The notes beneath the pieces were generated by a model, which did not search any database, had not been told where the DNA came from, and worked only from the letters and a program-made list of their open reading frames with translations. DNA of 64,000 bases from Brucella sp. BE17 (lineage in GTDB: Bacteria; Pseudomonadota; Alphaproteobacteria; Rhizobiales; Rhizobiaceae). This document shows positions 54,293 to 62,759 of this stretch, piece after piece; positions within the stretch are counted from its first letter, which is position 1, and every line of letters starts with the position of its first letter. Made by a program: the position numbers and the translations under genes. Where the stretch lies: the NCBI RefSeq assembly GCF_039545455.1, contig NZ_CP154467.1, forward strand, positions 62,001-126,000, given 5' to 3'.

Positions 54293-55381
54293 ATGGCTTT
54301 CATGATGACGCCTAGAGATAAACGTGATGACGTCCGCTGGAAGAAGGTGCTCGACCGAGATCGGACATCGGACGGCGAATTCGTCTATGCGGTTTTAACC
54401 ACCGGCATTTATTGCCGTCCGTCCTGTCCGTCTAAGCGTGGAAAGCGTAAGAATGTGCAGTTTTTCGAGAATTGCGCACAAGCCGAGCGCATGGGCTTTC
54501 GACCCTGCATACGCTGTAAACCACATCTCAAACAAACACTTGCCGCACAGGATGCGGCCCGCTATGCCCAGCAGGTGGCGGCCGCGTGTCGTTATATCGA
54601 AACGTCGGAAGAAATTCCCTCGCTTGAGGAAGTCGCAGCCTCGGTTAAGGCAAGTCCGGCGCATTTTCACCGCCTCTTCAAGGCTTTCACTGGCTTGACA
54701 CCAAAAGCCTATGCGCAAGGGCACCGTTCCGGGAAATTACGCAAAGCCCTTCAGACAGAAAGCCGTATAACCGATGCGATCTATGCGGCAGGGTATAATT
54801 CCAGCAGCCGATTTTATACAGAATCAGAACAGATTCTTGGAATGAAGCCAAAGACTTACCGAAATGGTGGTGATTGTGAAACGATCCGTTTCGCAATCGG
54901 CCAGTCCACTCTTGGCGCGGTGCTGGTCGCCGCCAGCCAAAGAGGCGTGTGCGCCATTTATCTTGGCGATGACCCGGAAAAACTGCTTAATGATCTGGAA
55001 AAAACTTTCCCCCATGCCGAGCTTGTCGGCGCGGATCGTGACTTTGAAACCATGGTCGCGCAGGTGATCGGCTTTGTGGAAACGCCGGGTATGGGCCTTG
55101 ATCTGCCGCTCGATCTGCGTGGTACGGCTTTTCAGCAAAGGGTATGGCAGGCCTTGCAGGAAATACCGATTGGAAAAACAGTGAGTTATAGCGAGCTTGC
55201 CGAACAGATCGGCGCCCCGAAATCGTTTCGTGCTGTGGCAGGCGCCTGTGCTTCAAACAGGATTGCCATCGCCGTGCCGTGTCATCGTGTGGTGCGCAAT
55301 GATGGTGGATTATCGGGTTACCGCTGGGGTGTAGAGCGCAAACGTGATCTTATCGAGCGAGAGCGCAAAAGCACAACGTGA
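54293..55381 (+). CDS. ada: Ada, methylphosphotriester sensor and O6-methylguanine-DNA methyltransferase
   Basis: A 362-residue adaptive-response protein with three domains in order. The N-terminal Ada zinc domain has the four cysteines in TGIYCRPSCPSKRGKR and FRPCIRCKP. An AraC-type HTH follows at about 95-185 (YAAGYNSSSRFYTESEQILG). The C-terminal methyltransferase has AVPCHRVVRNDGGLSGYRWG with the acceptor cysteine and GTAFQQRVWQALQEIPIG. It repairs alkylated DNA and, once methylated at the N-terminal cysteine, activates its own gene. Full length, no defect seen. Confidence 0.96.
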   Translation: MAFMMTPRDKRDDVRWKKVLDRDRTSDGEFVYAVLTTGIYCRPSCPSKRGKRKNVQFFENCAQAERMGFRPCIRCKPHLKQTLAAQDAARYAQQVAAACRYIETSEEIPSLEEVAASVKASPAHFHRLFKAFTGLTPKAYAQGHRSGKLRKALQTESRITDAIYAAGYNSSSRFYTESEQILGMKPKTYRNGGDCETIRFAIGQSTLGAVLVAASQRGVCAIYLGDDPEKLLNDLEKTFPHAELVGADRDFETMVAQVIGFVETPGMGLDLPLDLRGTAFQQRVWQALQEIPIGKTVSYSELAEQIGAPKSFRAVAGACASNRIAIAVPCHRVVRNDGGLSGYRWGVERKRDLIERERKSTT

Positions 55382-55508
55382 CACCACTTCACCTTAGTTG
55401 AGGGCTGTTTTGCCTGGGAATTGCTGGGCATAGGCGCTTTTTCGCGCAATCAGGGGATTGAAACGCAAACGTGGCCGGTCTTTGATCTCAACATCAAAGG
55501 AGACAGAT

Positions 55509-55859
55509 ATGAGCGTGACAATTTACGGTATCAAGAATTGCGACACCATGAAGAAGGCGCGCATATGGCTTGAGGATCATGGTGTGGATTACCTCTTCCA
55601 TGATTACAAGAAGGACGGGCTTGACGCTGCAACGCTCGACCGTTTTTTAAAAACCATCGCATGGGAGCAATTGCTTAACCGCGCCGGTACGACCTTTCGC
55701 AAATTACCCGAAGAAATACGCACTGATGTTGATGCGACACAGGCGCGGGTATTGATGCTGGAACAGCCCTCTATGGTCAAAAGGCCTGTTCTCCAACAGG
55801 ATGGGAAATTCATGGTCGGTTTCAAACCGGATCAATATGCTGTATTTTTCAAACTATAA
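55509..55859 (+). CDS. Spx/MgsR (ArsC-like) family protein
   Basis: A 116-residue thioredoxin-fold protein of the ArsC/Spx/YffB group: TIYGIKNCDTMKKARIWLED with one active-site cysteine, YLFHDYKKDGL, LLNRAGTTFRKLPEE and the MVKRPVLQ segment. In YffB-type proteins this fold binds glutathione; true arsenate reductase activity is uncertain. The start MSVTIYG has AAGGAGAC upstream. It stands alone between ada and the FUSC-family gene. Confidence 0.88.
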   Translation: MSVTIYGIKNCDTMKKARIWLEDHGVDYLFHDYKKDGLDAATLDRFLKTIAWEQLLNRAGTTFRKLPEEIRTDVDATQARVLMLEQPSMVKRPVLQQDGKFMVGFKPDQYAVFFKL

Positions 55860-55939
55860 TGGCATGCAACCCTATTGCTCGAATTTCTAATATATTGCTT
55901 CGTTATTACTTATAATACGGTTTATTTTCGGAGAAGCTC

Positions 55940-56971
55940 GTGCATCGTCGCGTAAACAAGATCGTGCAGCAATGGTCGGTAAGCTGGCGCGACGCGCTGG
56001 TCGCTTCCTGCGCGGGTGGCGTTGCATGGTTGATTGCGCAATGGCTGCTCGGCCAACCCCTGCCGATCTTCGCCATGGTCACCGCCGTGATTTGTCTGGC
56101 ACCCAATCTGCCCAATCACGCCAAGCAAGCGGTGAGCGTTATGATTGGTGTGACCACGGGTGTGGTGATCGGTGAGGTTTCGCTGCTCTTGCCGGATACC
56201 ATTCCTGTTCTTCACATGAGTGCCGTGACCTTCATTGCCATGGTGCTGGCGACGACATTTGGCCTTGCGCCGTCGATTGCTATTCAATCCGGCGTTTCAG
56301 CTCTTCTGGTTATGGTGATGGGACCGCAGGTGGCCGGGGTTACACGCTTGCTCGATGTGGCGGTCGGGGCGGGGGTAGGGCTTTTGTTCAGTCAGGTCTT
56401 GCTGACGCCTGATCCAGTGCGCCTGATTGATCGGGCTGTACGCGGTCTTCTCGACCGGCTGGCAAAAGAATTACGTCAGGCTGCACTCGCGCTCGAAAAC
56501 GAGGACCCGGCGCGAGCGCAAAATGCGATCACGCAATTCACTGCCGCTCACCGCGCCGTGATCGCACTTGGTGACGGTATTGCGCTGGCGCGTTCCAATG
56601 CGCGCTGGTCACTGCGCGGGCGGCTTGTCGCGGGTGAAGTCGTGGAGATGGCCGGGCGCTACGAGCGACGCGGTGTACGTCTTTATGCATCCGCATTGTT
56701 GTTTGGTGAAGCGCTCGGAAACGCGCTGCGCAAGAGGGAAGCGCCGCCGCCGCGATGGATCGGCGAAGCGCTCAACATCGTAATTGCCAACTGCGCTCTG
56801 GAGGAGGGTACGCAACCGGAGCGCATTCCGCCGCGCCCAGAAGATATTCCCTTTGGCTGGCGCGACTGTGCGCGGCGTCTGGAAATGGTGCATGACACGC
56901 TTGTCCACTTTTTGCATGCAGCCACCCCCGACAGCGTGCCGGTGCGCGCACGTGCGCGTGTTTCGATCTGA
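55940..56971 (+). CDS. FUSC-family inner-membrane protein
   Basis: A 343-residue protein whose first 160 residues hold about six helices in the FUSC/aromatic-acid-exporter pattern (ALVASCAGGVAWLIAQWLLG, AMVTAVICLAPNLPNHAKQA, GVVIGEVSLLLPDTI, VGAGVGLLFSQVLLTPDP). The remainder is a soluble helical domain. The start is GTG 55940 with a GGAGA ribosome site. Members export aromatic acids or remain uncharacterised; the substrate is unknown. It is convergent with the AraC gene, 12 bases away. Confidence 0.82.
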   Translation: MHRRVNKIVQQWSVSWRDALVASCAGGVAWLIAQWLLGQPLPIFAMVTAVICLAPNLPNHAKQAVSVMIGVTTGVVIGEVSLLLPDTIPVLHMSAVTFIAMVLATTFGLAPSIAIQSGVSALLVMVMGPQVAGVTRLLDVAVGAGVGLLFSQVLLTPDPVRLIDRAVRGLLDRLAKELRQAALALENEDPARAQNAITQFTAAHRAVIALGDGIALARSNARWSLRGRLVAGEVVEMAGRYERRGVRLYASALLFGEALGNALRKREAPPPRWIGEALNIVIANCALEEGTQPERIPPRPEDIPFGWRDCARRLEMVHDTLVHFLHAATPDSVPVRARARVSI

Positions 56972-56983
56972 CGAGAATGGGTA

Positions 56984-57883
56984 TTATCCCGCAAGAGGGA
57001 GATACTCGCCCCGTAACTGACCAGCATGGCGGGCAGGTGGATATCCAAAAATACGCGCATAGTCGCGGCTGAACTGCGATGGGCTGCCATAACCAACATG
57101 AAAGCCTGCGCTTGCCGCATCCAAAGCATCGCCGACCATCAGCCGTTGTGCTTCCTGCATGCGCAGATGCGTGCGGAACTCAAGCGGACTCATTGCGGTG
57201 ATCGCCTTGAAATGCGCATGAAAGGTGGAGCGGCTCATGCATGCGACCTCTGCCGCCTGCTCGATCGTGCAAGCTTCGCGGAAATGCGCCCTTATCCACA
57301 AAATAGCCTTGGCAATCTGGTTGAGTCGGCTGTCTGCCTGTGCCATTTGTCGAAGCATGGCACCGCTCTCACCGCTTAGAAGACGATAGAGAATTTCACG
57401 GATCGTGAGTGGCGCAAGTGCGTCGATATCTTCTGGTGTATCCAGAAGCCCTGCCAGCCGTATCGCTGCATCCAGCAGCATAGGAGTTGTCCGGTTGAGC
57501 GCAAGCCCGGACGCCATAGCTTCGCAATCAGGCTGGGTTGCTGGATAGCGGATCGTCATTTCGCCCAGCATTGCGGCATTGAGGTCAAGCTGTAAACACA
57601 GATAGGGGCGCTCGGCGCTTGCCTCGATGACCGACCCCATGATTGGCAGGTCGACCGATGCAATGAGATAGCTTTCCGGATCGTAGACGAAGGCGGTTGC
57701 GCCAAGCATGGCGCGCTTTCGCCCCTGCGCGATGATGCAGAGCGTCGGTTCGTAAATGACCGGCATCGGCATTGTCGGTGTCGATGAGCGCAACAATGTT
57801 ACGCCGGGAAGCGCACCGCGATGGATGCCGTCTTCAGGGGCATGGCGGCTTAAAATATCGGTAAGCGTTGCAAGCTGTTTCAT
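56984..57883 (-). CDS. AraC-family regulator with AraC_N domain
   Basis: A 299-residue regulator starting MKQLATLTDILSRH, supported by AAGGATGAC upstream. The N-terminal ligand domain (GVTLLRSSTPTMPMPVIYEP, LCIIAQGRKRAMLG, YLIASVDLPIMGSVIEA) is the AraC_N type. The C-terminal HTH pair includes AAEVACMSRSTFHAHFKAIT and FHVGYGSPSQFSRDYARIFG. It is divergent from an aldo-keto reductase across 166 bases and likely controls it, the same plan as the AraC/SDR pair near 12.5 kb. Confidence 0.9.
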   Translation of the reverse strand: MKQLATLTDILSRHAPEDGIHRGALPGVTLLRSSTPTMPMPVIYEPTLCIIAQGRKRAMLGATAFVYDPESYLIASVDLPIMGSVIEASAERPYLCLQLDLNAAMLGEMTIRYPATQPDCEAMASGLALNRTTPMLLDAAIRLAGLLDTPEDIDALAPLTIREILYRLLSGESGAMLRQMAQADSRLNQIAKAILWIRAHFREACTIEQAAEVACMSRSTFHAHFKAITAMSPLEFRTHLRMQEAQRLMVGDALDAASAGFHVGYGSPSQFSRDYARIFGYPPARHAGQLRGEYLPLAG

Positions 57884-58049
57884 GTCATCCTTATCGCACG
57901 TCAAGCGACTGACGAAAAGATGCGATCCAGTCTGTTCGGACAATCATGCAAGGATTGCGGACAAATCGTCTAACGCTCCTCCATAAAGCCGGGCCAAATG
58001 AAAGGATCAGAAACGGCGATAAACTCGCCTGAATTGGAGACCCTTTTCC

Positions 58050-59120
58050 ATGCCCCAAATCAACTCCCTTGACCACCATCGCCTGCTTGGCCGTTCGGGC
58101 TTACGCGTCTCACCCTTGTCGCTTGGCACTATGACCTTCGGCTCTGATTGGGGCTGGGGGGCCGAGGAAGGGGAGGCCCGCAGCATTTTCGATGCCTATG
58201 TTGATCGCGGCGGCAATTTTATCGACACGTCCGTTAACTATACCAATGGCGCGTCCGAGCGCATTTTGGGTGGTTTCATCAAGGACAAGCGTGAGCATAT
58301 CGTGCTTGCCACCAAGTTCACGATGGCGCGCGATCCGCAGAACATCAATTCCGGTGGCAATCATCGCCTGAACCTCGTACGCTCACTCGAAACAAGTTTG
58401 CGTCAGCTCGATACCGACCGGATCGATCTTCTTTATGTGCATGCCTGGGATTTTACGACTTCGCCCGAAGAGGTCATGCGAGCGCTGGATGATCTGGTAC
58501 GTGCTGGCAAGATCCTTTATGTCGGAATTTGCAACACGCCTGCCTGGCGCGTGGCGCAGATGCAGACGCTGGCCGATCTGCGTGGCTGGTCGCCCTTTGT
58601 TGCCTTGCAGATTGAATATTCTCTGCTGGAGCGTACGGTCGAATATGAACTCATGCCAATGGCGCGTGAAATGGGACTGGGCGTCCTGCCATGGTCGCCG
58701 CTTGGCGGGGGCATTCTGACCGGTAAATATAGCCGCGCCGATCTTAGCGACGAAAACAGTGCCGATGTTGCGCCTACACGCAAAGGCGTGATTGCCTCGA
58801 CCGGCCACCTCAGCGAGCGCTCACTCACTATTGCCGATGTGGTGGGCACCGTTGCCGAGGAGCTGGGTACTTCGCGCTCGCAGGTCGCTCTTGCCTGGAC
58901 GCTAACCAATCCTGTGGTCGTCTCACCCATTATCGGTGCCAGAACCGTGGCACAGGCCGAGGACAATTTTGGTGCGCTTGATATTGCGTTGAGCGATGAG
59001 CAGATTACCCGCCTCAACGAGGCAAGTGAAGTGCCGCCGATTTTCCCGGAGCGGTTTATCGGCAGGCCAATGGCCCAGCAACTTATCTTTGGGGAAAATT
59101 CCGTCAAAAAGCGGACGTGA
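58050..59120 (+). CDS. Aldo/keto reductase
   Basis: A 356-residue NADPH-dependent reductase. The catalytic tetrad is complete: Asp59 and Tyr64 in [11 protein letters not shown], Lys89 in LATKF and His131 in LLYVHAWD. The TIM barrel ends with [20 protein letters not shown], the cofactor phosphate loop. It resembles the YajO/Tas-like or arylalcohol dehydrogenase-like group. The divergent AraC gene suggests induction by a carbonyl compound. The MFS gene follows 106 bases downstream. Confidence 0.92.
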   Translation: MPQINSLDHHRLLGRSGLRVSPLSLGTMTFGSDWGWGAEEGEARSIFDAYVDRGGNFIDTSVNYTNGASERILGGFIKDKREHIVLATKFTMARDPQNINSGGNHRLNLVRSLETSLRQLDTDRIDLLYVHAWDFTTSPEEVMRALDDLVRAGKILYVGICNTPAWRVAQMQTLADLRGWSPFVALQIEYSLLERTVEYELMPMAREMGLGVLPWSPLGGGILTGKYSRADLSDENSADVAPTRKGVIASTGHLSERSLTIADVVGTVAEELGTSRSQVALAWTLTNPVVVSPIIGARTVAQAEDNFGALDIALSDEQITRLNEASEVPPIFPERFIGRPMAQQLIFGENSVKKRT

Positions 59121-59226
59121 TATCCGTGGAGGCCGGATTGGTTTCCGGCCTCCGAAGCATTTGATTGATGTGAGCTTCAAGAAAAATTCGATTGTAATGC
59201 TTGACGTCAGGTCTATTTTCCGGCGC

Positions 59227-60432
59227 ATGACGCACACTGTTCCCCAAGCCGACCTTTCCTCTTCCCATCATCATCGAAAAGCCATGCGTTATGCGCTGGG
59301 CGGCTTTCTGGCGATGGCCTCTGTCATGGGTATTGGCCGCTTCATCTACACACCCATTTTGCCTGGTATGATGAGCGATGTCGGGTTCAATGCGGCGGAT
59401 GCTGGGTTCATCGCCTCGGCCAATTATATCGGCTATCTACTGGGTGCGATTGTTGCAGGATTTGGCTGGTCGGGGGGCCTCGAACGCGCAAGTGTTATTG
59501 CCGGACTGGTGATCAGCGCGGTTTTATGTGCGGCCATGGCGATGACAGATAATGTGTGGCTGTTTGCTGCTATTCGGTTTGCGGGCGGTTTCATTAGTGC
59601 CGTCACTATGATCCTGTGTACCGCCATTGTGCTGAGCCATCTTTCCGCGCATGAACGCGCCGATTTGGGCGCGTTGCATTTTGGCGGCGTCGGTAGCGGT
59701 ATCGCACTTTCGGCGGCTCTTGTCGCAGCCATTCAGTTTTTAGGGCTTAGCTGGCGTGCGGAATGGATCGGGGCGGCTTTACTCACCGTGCTCATGTTGA
59801 TCGCTGTGCTGGCTCTGATACGCGAGGGGCCAATCTCCAATGGTAATGGCAAGCGTGAGCCAGCCCTGCCCAAAAGCTTTGCGTTTAATGCCATCGCTCT
59901 CGCTTACGGCATTTTCGGCTTCGGTTATGTGATAACGGCGACCTTTCTGATAGCGGTTGTGCGAGCGGGGGGCGGCAGCAGCTCCATGGAAGCTGCGGTC
60001 TGGGTGGTGACGGGCTTGAGTGCTGCGCCCTCGATCTGGTTGTGGGCGCCGGTCGGCAAAAGGTTCGGCCTTTTTACAGCCTTTGCCGTAACAGCGTTTC
60101 TGGAAGCCATCGGCGTTGCAGCCAGTGTCATGCTGGCACCGCCCGTGGGGCCGTTGCTGGGTGGCTTTCTTCTCGGCGCGACTTTCATGGCGCTGACGGC
60201 TTTCGGGCTTCAGATTGCCCGTGTTCTGGCACCGCTTTCGCCAAAACGCGCGTTGGCGCGCATGACGATCTGTTTCAGCATGGGCCAGATCGCAGGCCCA
60301 CTTGTGGCCGGTTATCTGGCGCAGAAAACCGGCTCTTTCACGCTCGCCAGCCAGGTTGCGGCGCTTTCGCTTGTGGCGGTGGGCCTGATCAGCCTTGCCG
60401 CCGGACGTTCAGCAACGCGTGAAAGAGCCTGA
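59227..60432 (+). CDS. MFS transporter, YbfB/YjiJ type
   Basis: A 401-residue transporter starting [16 protein letters not shown], with 12 predicted helices. [23 protein letters not shown] in helix 1 with [20 protein letters not shown] is the YbfB/YjiJ family signature; the second half has [20 protein letters not shown] and [19 protein letters not shown]. No clear ribosome site precedes either ATG 59227 or ATG 59197 (MLDVRSI...), so the start is uncertain. It lies downstream of the aldo-keto reductase; a shared transcript is possible. The substrate is unknown. Confidence 0.87.
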   Translation: MTHTVPQADLSSSHHHRKAMRYALGGFLAMASVMGIGRFIYTPILPGMMSDVGFNAADAGFIASANYIGYLLGAIVAGFGWSGGLERASVIAGLVISAVLCAAMAMTDNVWLFAAIRFAGGFISAVTMILCTAIVLSHLSAHERADLGALHFGGVGSGIALSAALVAAIQFLGLSWRAEWIGAALLTVLMLIAVLALIREGPISNGNGKREPALPKSFAFNAIALAYGIFGFGYVITATFLIAVVRAGGGSSSMEAAVWVVTGLSAAPSIWLWAPVGKRFGLFTAFAVTAFLEAIGVAASVMLAPPVGPLLGGFLLGATFMALTAFGLQIARVLAPLSPKRALARMTICFSMGQIAGPLVAGYLAQKTGSFTLASQVAALSLVAVGLISLAAGRSATRERA

Positions 60433-60436
60433 TCGT

Positions 60437-61738
60437 TCAGGCAAGCATGGTTTTGAGTGCTGCGACCAGCTGGTCCATTTCGACCTGCGTGGTGTAAAGC
60501 GCGGGGCTGACACGGATGCACTGGCCCTGGCTCACATCTGCGCGGCGGGTGGTGAGCACTTTGTGCTTATCGCGCAATTCGGAAACGATTGCGTCATTGT
60601 CTTCCTTGCTTGTCTTGTCCGTGAAGCGGAACGAAGTAATACCCGCATGCATGGAAGGCTCATCGGGGGTTAGGATTTCCAGACCCTTTTGGTCGCGTAG
60701 CTTTTCCACCCAATAATTGCGTAGATAAGTCAGACGCGCCTGTTTGGAAGCGGCTGTGATTGTCTGATGGAGCTTGATTGCGGCCGGCACGCTCAAGGCG
60801 GCTGCAAAATTGGTTGTGCCGGTATGCACGCGGGCACGGATATCGTCCTGCGACCAGTCCTTGTCGCCAAGATAGGTGTCGATATCTGCAAGCCGGTCCC
60901 TGGCGATATAGAAAAAGCCCATGCCGACCGGTGCGCCGATCCATTTGTGCAGGTTGAAACCGACAAAATCCGATTTGAGATCGCGCACGTTGAAATCGAT
61001 CTGCCCCCAGGAGTGGGCGGCGTCGACAATCACGTCCACGCCCTTTTCCCGCGCCATTTCGGCAATTTCGCTGATCGGCATCACCAGCCCCGTGCGATGC
61101 GAGAGGTGGGTGAGGAGGAGAAGCTTCGCTTTGGGTGTTTCAGCAAGTACCTTGCGATAGGTTTCAAGCACGTTGTCGTGCGTGGCTGGTTCGGGTATGG
61201 CAAAGGTTTTAACGCTCACGCCACGGCGCTTCTCAAGTGAAGCCATGGCATATTGCATGGAATCATAATCAAGGTCCGAATAAAGCACCGTATCGCCGGG
61301 CTCGAGCTTGTTATAACCGGCAATGAGGATTTGCAGCGCTTCGGTAGCGCCACGCGTCAATGCAATTTCTTCAGGTTCCGCGCCTACGGCTTCTGCTACG
61401 ACCTGGCGCACACCTTCAAAATCCTTGCCAAAGGTGCTGCGCGCGTAAATGGTGTTCTCGCGGTTCACCCGACGGGTGTTTTCCAGATAATCCTCAAAAA
61501 CAGGGCGGGCCATGATGCCCCAATAGCCATTTTCAAGATTGGCGATAGAGCGGTCGACCTCATAAAGATCTTGAATGCTTTGCCACGCCTCGTCGTTTGA
61601 AGCCGCATCCAAACCGGGAAAGCTGGTTTCCGCCGCTTTGGCTTGAGCAAATGCCTTCGGGGTGGCGGTTGCGCCAGCTGCGATTAGCGTCGATGTCGCG
61701 ATAAGAAACTTGCGTCTTTGCATAAGGGGCATGGGCAA
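60437..61738 (-). CDS. Exported class V PLP-dependent aminotransferase-like enzyme
   Basis: A 433-residue protein with an N-terminal twin-arginine signal: MQRRKFLIATSTLIAAGATA then an AFAQAKA cleavage region. The mature enzyme is a fold-type I, class V protein related to isopenicillin-N epimerase and cysteine desulfurase: EIALTRGATEALQILIAGYN, LLLTHLSHRTGLVMPI, VIVDAAHSWGQIDF with the cofactor aspartate and the Schiff-base lysine in FNLHKWIGAP. Tat export of a pre-folded, PLP-loaded enzyme to the periplasm fits. The start could be 61738 or the ATG at 61723. The substrate is unknown. Confidence 0.87.
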   Translation of the reverse strand: MPMPLMQRRKFLIATSTLIAAGATATPKAFAQAKAAETSFPGLDAASNDEAWQSIQDLYEVDRSIANLENGYWGIMARPVFEDYLENTRRVNRENTIYARSTFGKDFEGVRQVVAEAVGAEPEEIALTRGATEALQILIAGYNKLEPGDTVLYSDLDYDSMQYAMASLEKRRGVSVKTFAIPEPATHDNVLETYRKVLAETPKAKLLLLTHLSHRTGLVMPISEIAEMAREKGVDVIVDAAHSWGQIDFNVRDLKSDFVGFNLHKWIGAPVGMGFFYIARDRLADIDTYLGDKDWSQDDIRARVHTGTTNFAAALSVPAAIKLHQTITAASKQARLTYLRNYWVEKLRDQKGLEILTPDEPSMHAGITSFRFTDKTSKEDNDAIVSELRDKHKVLTTRRADVSQGQCIRVSPALYTTQVEMDQLVAALKTMLA

Positions 61739-62054
61739 CCTATCCTGTCATTCCTGAATTGATGCGGCCCCTATAAATTCCAGCGGTGACGGGCAATTGA
61801 CAGTTTGGTAACAGCAATCGGAAGCTTTGATGACAGTGTTGTTGTCATGAAGCTGTCCGTAAGCTTTTTGGCAAAGACAAAGGTGTGCGGGTCATCCCGG
61901 AATAAGGCAAAGCGCGGAGCGAAGACCGTTTTCTGCCGTGAGGGTTGGCTTATTTCTCTCAACGGGTCTTACATATGGCGCGAATTACGATTAAAAGCGC
62001 GGAACACATATTCATTGAACAGCAATTTCGGTGCACGAGAGAAAAAGCAGGCTC
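61739..62054. other. Intergenic region upstream of the yfgM-like gene
   Basis: About 315 bases between divergent genes. A striking interrupted dyad, AGCTT-tg-ATGACA-N7-TGTCAT-g-AAGCT (61823-61854), gives 11 paired positions with a small asymmetric bulge, and could be an operator or a leader hairpin. An ATG at 61975 opens a frame that overlaps the next gene; I do not consider it real. No other element is recognised. Confidence 0.5.
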
Positions 62055-62738
62055 ATGGCAGACGACAGTTTCATTCGCGAGGTCAACGAGGAAATTCGTT
62101 CAGCACGCGCCAAGCAGATCTGGCAGAATTTCGGGCCGATCCTGATCGGCGGCGCCGTTGCCCTTGTTATCGGTACAGCCGCCTGGGTTGGATATCAGAA
62201 CTGGACCGAGAGCAAGGCATCGGCCTCGGGCGACGAGTTTTTGGCAGCACTTGATCTTGCCTCCGCAGGCAAGAACGACGAGGCGCTGGCAGCGCTTGAT
62301 GATCTGGAGAAGACCGGCTACGGCTCTTATCCGGTGCTTGCACGTCTGCGCGCCGCATCGGTTCAGGCGCAAAAAGGCGACGCTGCTGCTGCCGTCAAGG
62401 CTTTCGATGCGGCGGCTTCCGACAATGGCGTGCCTGCTGCACTGCGTGATATAGCGCGCCTGCGGGCAGCATATCTGCTGGTCGATAGCGGTTCCTATGA
62501 TGATGTCGCCAAGCGCGCCGAACCATTGTCGGCTGATGGCAATGCCATGCGCTTCAGTGCGCGCGAGGCACTGGGCCTTGCCGCCTGGAAGGCCGAGCGC
62601 TTTGACGATGCGGCAAAATTGTTCGAGCAGATCGCTGATGACGGACAGGCGCCTGGCAATATCCGTCAGCGTGCCAATACCATGCTGGACCTTATGCGCA
62701 GCGCCGGGGTCGGCGTAAACGACGCGCAAGCCTCGTAA
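62055..62738 (+). CDS. YfgM-like membrane-anchored TPR protein
   Basis: A 227-residue protein: DSFIREVNEEIRSARAKQIW at the N terminus, one membrane helix (FGPILIGGAVALVIGTAAWVGY), then a periplasmic TPR-like helical domain (ALDLASAGKNDEALAALDDL, LRAAYLLVDSGSYDDVAKRA, AREALGLAAWKAERFDDAAK). In E. coli the related YfgM links SecYEG with periplasmic chaperones and sits before bamB-der. Here it lies directly before der, 21 bases away, keeping part of that context. The start MADDSF is preferred over the ATG eight codons upstream. Confidence 0.87.
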   Translation: MADDSFIREVNEEIRSARAKQIWQNFGPILIGGAVALVIGTAAWVGYQNWTESKASASGDEFLAALDLASAGKNDEALAALDDLEKTGYGSYPVLARLRAASVQAQKGDAAAAVKAFDAAASDNGVPAALRDIARLRAAYLLVDSGSYDDVAKRAEPLSADGNAMRFSAREALGLAAWKAERFDDAAKLFEQIADDGQAPGNIRQRANTMLDLMRSAGVGVNDAQAS

Positions 62739-62759
62739 TTTCTGGAGACGTTTTCTTTC

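Noticed and set aside
61975-62145. Short frame starting ATG 61975 before the yfgM-like gene
   Set aside because: It overlaps the TPR gene in another frame, its C-terminal half is arginine/serine-rich shadow sequence, and the ribosome site is poor.
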